Of a stretch of DNA of 64,000 nucleotides, positions 59,955-64,000 are shown one piece after another. The notes below the pieces were generated by a model, which was given only the letters and a program-made list of their open reading frames with translations, was not told where the DNA came from and did no database searches. The stretch comes from Salsipaludibacter albus. GTDB taxonomy: Bacteria > Actinomycetota > Nitriliruptoria > Nitriliruptorales > Nitriliruptoraceae. Each line of letters starts with the position of its first letter. Position 1 is the stretch's first letter. The translations under genes and the position numbers were made by a program. Where the stretch lies: assembly GCF_019798055.1 (NCBI RefSeq), contig NZ_JAHOPH010000001.1, forward strand, positions 124,001 to 188,000, written 5' to 3'.

Positions 59955-60632
59955 ATGGACACCACCCCGACGAACGACGACCTCGCCCGACGACCCCACG
60001 CCGCCGACACCGGCCCGGCGGACGGAGGGCTGCGCGAACGCAAGAAGCGGGCCACCCGCGCCGCCCTCACCGACGCCGGCCTGCGGCTGGTCGCCCAGCA
60101 TGGGCTCGACGACGTCACGGTGGAGCAGATCTGTGCGGCCGTGGAGGTCTCACCACGCACGTTCTTCAACTACTTCACCAGCAAGGAGGAGGCGCTGGTC
60201 GGCCCGGGCCCGAGGCCACCCGACGACGACCTCCTGGCACCGTTCGAGGCCGAGGGCCAGGCCGGCCGGCTGCTCGCCGACCTCGCGACCGTCCTGGTCG
60301 CACACTTCGACCGCCACCTCGTGGCACACGAGCAGATGGTCCGACGCCACGACCTCCTCCATCGAGAGCCGGCGCTGCAGATGCACTTCCGAGCCGGACT
60401 GCGCCGGTTCGAGGACCGGATCGCCCTGGCCGTGGCACGCCGCGAGGGCCGTGACCCCGACGACCCCGAGATCCGGTTGCTCGTCGGGATCGTCGGGACC
60501 AGCATCCGCAGTGCCCTGGGCCGATGGTCCGCCGAGGGTGGCGGCGGCCGGCCGTCCGACCACGTCGCCGCCGTCTTCGCCCGGCTCGACCGGGCGGTCG
60601 ACAGCGACCTGCTGCTGGCCCACGACCCGTGA
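59955..60632 (+). CDS. TetR-family regulator of the adjacent ABC exporter
   Basis: 225 residues. The helix-turn-helix [27 protein letters not shown] is the AcrR/TetR form common next to DrrAB genes. No ribosome site is present; the -10 box lies 9 bp upstream, which implies leaderless translation. The palindrome over the promoter is its likely binding site. 61 bp separate it from the ATPase gene. Confidence 0.92.
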   Translation: MDTTPTNDDLARRPHAADTGPADGGLRERKKRATRAALTDAGLRLVAQHGLDDVTVEQICAAVEVSPRTFFNYFTSKEEALVGPGPRPPDDDLLAPFEAEGQAGRLLADLATVLVAHFDRHLVAHEQMVRRHDLLHREPALQMHFRAGLRRFEDRIALAVARREGRDPDDPEIRLLVGIVGTSIRSALGRWSAEGGGGRPSDHVAAVFARLDRAVDSDLLLAHDP

Positions 60633-60693
60633 CCCCCCGACATCCATCCGGCCCGCTCCCGCCCCACGCCACGCCCCACCACAGGATCCCACC

Positions 60694-61704
60694 ATGCCCG
60701 ACCACGTCGTCACCGATCCCATCCTCACCGCCGAGGGGATCGTCGTGCGCTTCGGCGACCTGACCGCGGTCGACCGGGTCGACCTCGCCGTCCAGCGCGG
60801 CTCCATCTACGGCCTGCTCGGCCCCAACGGCGCGGGCAAGACCACCCTCATCCGGGTCCTGGCCACGCTGCTCAAACCGGATGCCGGCCGTGCCACCGTC
60901 GCTGGCATCGACGTCGTGGAGGATCCCGGACTCGCCCGCACCCGCCTGGGCCTGGCCGGCCAGTTCGCGGCCGTCGACGAGTACCAGACCGGGCGTGAGA
61001 ACGTCCAGATGATCGGCCGGCTGTACCGGCTGTCCGCCCGGGAGTCACGCCAGCGCACCGACGACATCCTGGAACGCATCGGCCTGGTCGACGCGGCCGA
61101 CCGGCGGGTCGGCACCTACTCCGGGGGCATGCGCCGGCGCCTCGACCTCGCCGCCTCGCTGATCGGCCGACCCGAGGTGATGTTCCTCGACGAGCCCACC
61201 ACCGGGATCGACCCTCGCAGCCGGGTCGGCATCTGGGACCTCGTCCAGGACCTGGTCCGCGGTGGGACGACCGTGCTGCTCACCACCCAGTACCTCGAGG
61301 AGGCCGACGTGCTCGCCGACCGGATCGGGGTGATCGACCACGGTCGGATCATCACCGAGGGCACCGCCGACGAGCTCAAGGCCACCATGGGCGGCACCAT
61401 CATCGAGGTCGAGATCGACCCCGCCCACCGCGACGAGTACGAGACCGCCCTGGCCGGTGTCGGCGAGGGCGAGACCACCTTCGACGAGCAGCGCAACCTG
61501 CTGCGGATCCCCGCCCGGGAGGGTGCCGAGAGCCTGCTGGCCGTCGGCCGCGCGCTGGACCGGGCCGAGCTCGTGCCGGTCGACATCGAGACCCACAAGC
61601 CCACCCTCGACGACGTCTTCCTCGCCGTCACCGACGACACCCCCAGCGACGACGCCCCGGCCCCGTCCGACGGGCAGGCGCCAGGACGAAAGGCCCGCCG
61701 ATGA
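60694..61704 (+). CDS. ABC transporter ATP-binding protein, DrrA-type
   Basis: 336 residues. Walker A LLGPNGAGKTT, signature TYSGGMRRRLDLA, Walker B VMFLDEPTTGIDPRSR, and the C-terminal ~90-residue domain ending in KPTLDDVFLAVT typical of the daunorubicin-resistance class. Probably energises export of a drug or lipid. Overlaps the permease gene by ATGA. Confidence 0.95.
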   Translation: MPDHVVTDPILTAEGIVVRFGDLTAVDRVDLAVQRGSIYGLLGPNGAGKTTLIRVLATLLKPDAGRATVAGIDVVEDPGLARTRLGLAGQFAAVDEYQTGRENVQMIGRLYRLSARESRQRTDDILERIGLVDAADRRVGTYSGGMRRRLDLAASLIGRPEVMFLDEPTTGIDPRSRVGIWDLVQDLVRGGTTVLLTTQYLEEADVLADRIGVIDHGRIITEGTADELKATMGGTIIEVEIDPAHRDEYETALAGVGEGETTFDEQRNLLRIPAREGAESLLAVGRALDRAELVPVDIETHKPTLDDVFLAVTDDTPSDDAPAPSDGQAPGRKARR

Positions 61705-62549
61705 CCACCACGACCGCCCCCGCGACCAGCGAGCCCGGCTCGCACATCGGCCTGTCCGAGGCGTTCACCGACGCCATGGTCATCACCCGGCGTGGAATCG
61801 TGCGGATCCTGCGCCTGCCCCAGCTGCTCGTCTTCGCCACGATCCAGCCGGTGATGTTCCTGCTGCTGTTCAACTTCGTCTTCGGCGGCGCGCTGGGCGA
61901 GACCCTGCCACCGGTCGCCAACGGCGAGTACATCAACTGGCTGATGCCCGGCCTGTTGGTCCAGATCGTGACCTTCGGGGCGGGCCAGACCGCCACCGGG
62001 CTGACCGAGGACCTGTCCAGCGGGGTGATCGACCGGTTCCGGTCCCTGCCGATGGCCAGGTCGGCCGTGCTGGCCGGACGCACGCTGGCCGACCTGCTCC
62101 GCAACGCCTTCGTGATCACGCTCATGCTCGTGGTCGCCGTGCTGATCGGCTTCCGCTGGCAGGCGTCGTTCGCGGGTTTCCTCGGTGGCGTGGCCCTGGC
62201 CCTGGGCTTCGCGTTCTCCCTGTCGTGGTTGATGGCCAGCCTGGGGCTGAAGATCAAGAACCCCGAGGCGGTGCAGTCGGCGATCTTCATCCCCGTCTTC
62301 CCCTTCGTGTTCGCCAGCTCGGTCTTCGTCCCGACCGACACCTTCCCCACCTGGCTGCAGGCGTTCGCCGACCACCAGCCGGTCACGGTCGTCGCCAATG
62401 CCATCCGGGGGCTGATGCTGGGCGTCGGCGCACTGCCGGCGGGCCAGACCGTCACCGGACAGGTCTGGCTCGCCGTGGCCTGGATCGTCGGGCTGCTGGC
62501 CATCTTCGCCCCCTTGGCCGTCCGTCTCTACCGCCGCGCCGTCATCTAG
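61701..62549 (+). CDS. ABC-2 type permease, DrrB-type
   Basis: 282 residues, six membrane helices. LMPGLLVQIVTFGAGQTATGLTEDLSSGVIDRFRSLPMARSAVL is a typical ABC-2 signature region. Works with the ATPase encoded just upstream. Substrate not predictable. Confidence 0.94.
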   Translation: MTTTTAPATSEPGSHIGLSEAFTDAMVITRRGIVRILRLPQLLVFATIQPVMFLLLFNFVFGGALGETLPPVANGEYINWLMPGLLVQIVTFGAGQTATGLTEDLSSGVIDRFRSLPMARSAVLAGRTLADLLRNAFVITLMLVVAVLIGFRWQASFAGFLGGVALALGFAFSLSWLMASLGLKIKNPEAVQSAIFIPVFPFVFASSVFVPTDTFPTWLQAFADHQPVTVVANAIRGLMLGVGALPAGQTVTGQVWLAVAWIVGLLAIFAPLAVRLYRRAVI

Positions 62550-62574
62550 ACCCTCCCCCGTCGAGACCCTCCCC

Positions 62575-62624
62575 GTCGAGTGTGCGCATCACGGCCGCCG
62601 GTGGCCCCGAGGCGCACACTCGAC
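62575..62624. terminator. Large hairpin between convergent permease and ung genes
   Basis: GTCGAGTGTGCGC and GCGCACACTCGAC form a perfect 13-bp stem with a 24-base loop, centred in the 89-bp convergent gap. Likely a bidirectional terminator. Confidence 0.65.
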
Positions 62625-62638
62625 GCACGGGCCGCGGC

Positions 62639-63316
62639 CTACGCCGGGAGGCGCCAGTCGATGGGGGCGGCGTCCTGGGACGAGAGGGCTTCGTTGGTGC
62701 GGGAGAAGGGCCTGGAGCCGAAGAAGCCACGGTGGGCGGACAGGGGCGAGGGGTGGGCGGACTCGATCCGCGGGGTCGATCCCAGCCGGGCGCCGAGGTT
62801 GCGGGCGTCGCGGCCCCACAGGATCGCCACCAGCGGCTGGTCCCGGGCGACCAGTGCGTCGATGACGCCGTCGGTCACCTCCTCCCAGCCCTTCCCACGA
62901 TGTGACGCCGACGCGCCGGGCCGCACGGTCAGCACCCGGTTGAGCAGGCACACGCCCTGGTCGACCCACGGGGTCAGGTCCCCGTTGGCGGGCCGGTCGT
63001 GGCCGAGGTCGTCGACGTACTCGGTGAAGATGTTGGCCAGCGACTTCGGGAGCGGACGCACGTCCGGGGCGGCCGCGAAGCACAGCCCGATCGGGTGGCC
63101 CGGCGTCGGGTAGGGATCCTGGCCCACGATCAGCACCCGGACGTCGTCGAAGGGCATCCGCAGCGCGGCGAACACGTCCTCGCCCGCCGGCAGGAAGCGG
63201 CGACCGGCCGACTGCTCCTCCCGCAGCCAGTCCCCCATGGACGCGATCCGGTCCGCGACCGGGTCCAGGGCCTCGCCCCACCCCGGGCCGACCAGTTCCG
63301 CGAACGACGTCGCCAC
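62639..63316 (-). CDS. ung: Uracil-DNA glycosylase, family 1
   Basis: About 225 residues. Removes uracil from DNA. The water-activating motif is [17 protein letters not shown] and the second motif is [13 protein letters not shown]. Three GTG codons in a row could start it; I chose the one with AGGAG at 5 nt (63316). Normal length. Confidence 0.95.
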   Translation of the reverse strand: MATSFAELVGPGWGEALDPVADRIASMGDWLREEQSAGRRFLPAGEDVFAALRMPFDDVRVLIVGQDPYPTPGHPIGLCFAAAPDVRPLPKSLANIFTEYVDDLGHDRPANGDLTPWVDQGVCLLNRVLTVRPGASASHRGKGWEEVTDGVIDALVARDQPLVAILWGRDARNLGARLGSTPRIESAHPSPLSAHRGFFGSRPFSRTNEALSSQDAAPIDWRLPA

Positions 63317-63430
63317 CACCACTCCTGTCCGTCTGCCGTCCCGGCCCCGCGGGACTGCTGGCCGGTCCCGGACGAGGCTAGGCGTGGTCCGGGCGACGTA
63401 GCCTCGTCCGTCCGCGACCAAGGTGTCCCC

Positions 63431-64000
63431 GTGAGCGACCCCGAGACCGCCCAGACGGCGTCGGCCACGGGCGCCGTCCCGCGCCGGCCCGACACGGCGA
63501 ACCTCCGACGCGACGAGACGGCCGCACGCGCGGCGGCCGTCGACCTGCACGCGATCGACGTCGTGCTGGACCTTTCCGGAGCCCCCGACGCCGACCGGGC
63601 GACGTTCCGGTCCACGACGACGATCCGGTTCACCAGCACGGGCGACTCGACCTGGCTCGACCTGGTCGCGCCCCGGGTGGTCGAGGCGTCCGTGAACGGC
63701 ACGCCGGTGGACCCGGCGGCACGCCACGACGGGGCCCGGCTCCACCTCGACGGCCTCGTGACCGGACCGGACCGGGTCAACGAGGTGGTGGTCGTCGCCG
63801 ACTGCGCCTACAGCCACAGTGGCGAGGGCCTGCACCGCTTCGTCGACCCGGTCGACGACGCCACCTACTGCTACACCCAGTACGAGCCGGCCGACGCCCG
63901 ACGGGTGTTCGCCTGTTTCGAGCAGCCCGACTGCCGGGCGCCGTTCACCTTCGACGTCCTGGCGCCGACCGGCTGGCAGGTCCGGTCCAACACCGCCGGC
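63431..64000 (+). CDS. pepN: Aminopeptidase N (M1 family), N-terminal part only
   Basis: The first 190 codons; the gene runs off the window. [32 protein letters not shown] is the hallmark of the M1 N-terminal domain just before the catalytic domain. Starts with GTG ([10 protein letters not shown]). The zinc motif lies beyond the window. About 115 bp separate it from the divergent ung. Confidence 0.9.
   Translation, partial: MSDPETAQTASATGAVPRRPDTANLRRDETAARAAAVDLHAIDVVLDLSGAPDADRATFRSTTTIRFTSTGDSTWLDLVAPRVVEASVNGTPVDPAARHDGARLHLDGLVTGPDRVNEVVVVADCAYSHSGEGLHRFVDPVDDATYCYTQYEPADARRVFACFEQPDCRAPFTFDVLAPTGWQVRSNTAG

Overview
This is a gene-dense window from a chromosome of very high G+C, with short intergenic gaps, many 4-bp ATGA/GTGA start-stop overlaps and frequent GTG starts. 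Several features point to an actinobacterium: a small PurL with separate PurS and PurQ, an F420/deazaflavin-type reductase family protein, a DosS/DosR-like sensor pair, a LuxR-family ATPase regulator, DrrAB-type transporters and an actinobacterial-style nuo cluster. The exact class cannot be fixed from sequence alone. A deep-branching group such as Nitriliruptoria is a guess. I saw no rRNA, tRNA, CRISPR array, insertion sequence or phage gene.

Layout. 0-6.3 kb: a leftward purine operon, purS - an unknown HExxH membrane protein - purQ - purL - purF, closed by a cluster of hairpins facing a small hypothetical gene. 6.3-12.1 kb: a membrane acyltransferase with an SGNH domain, a serine beta-lactamase-fold hydrolase, and an isolated paaZ. 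12.3-18 kb: an SRPBCC-like protein, a heme-GAF sensor kinase and NarL-type regulator (DosS/DosR-like), a membrane-anchored cupredoxin-laccase fusion, a PNPOx-fold protein and an alpha/beta hydrolase. 18-19.4 kb: a nuoF without nuoE or nuoG. 19.5-31.8 kb: azlCD, a GNAT gene, a dehalogenase-fold hydrolase overlapping a P450, a tetR-NmrA-Ddn operon, a CtpF-like P-type ATPase, and a MarR-controlled divergent locus.

31.9-39.3 kb: a large LuxR-type ATPase regulator next to OsmC, two flavoprotein genes, a second azlCD and a 42-codon Arg-rich gene. These units, and the distant GNAT gene, share a promoter-proximal element of fixed geometry in five copies, which suggests one regulon. 39.4-47 kb: tryptophan dioxygenase, a DedA-like protein, HtpX, a fructokinase-manA pair, a secreted gluzincin-like protein and a hypothetical protein.

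47-59.7 kb: one leftward operon, nuoA-B-C-D-H-I-J-K-L-M-N, i.e. an 11-subunit complex I with no nuoEFG. NuoC (626 aa) and NuoI (355 aa) carry long C-terminal extensions that share an unusual repeated motif centred on IADGKSER; NuoC also has a very acidic minisatellite-coded tail, and NuoL has an acidic insert. 59.9-64 kb: a leaderless tetR with a perfect palindromic operator ahead of a DrrAB-type exporter, ung, and the start of an M1 aminopeptidase cut by the window edge.

The most unusual material is the modified complex I, the shared promoter element of the 20.7/34-39 kb genes, and the heme-sensor/copper-oxidase group.
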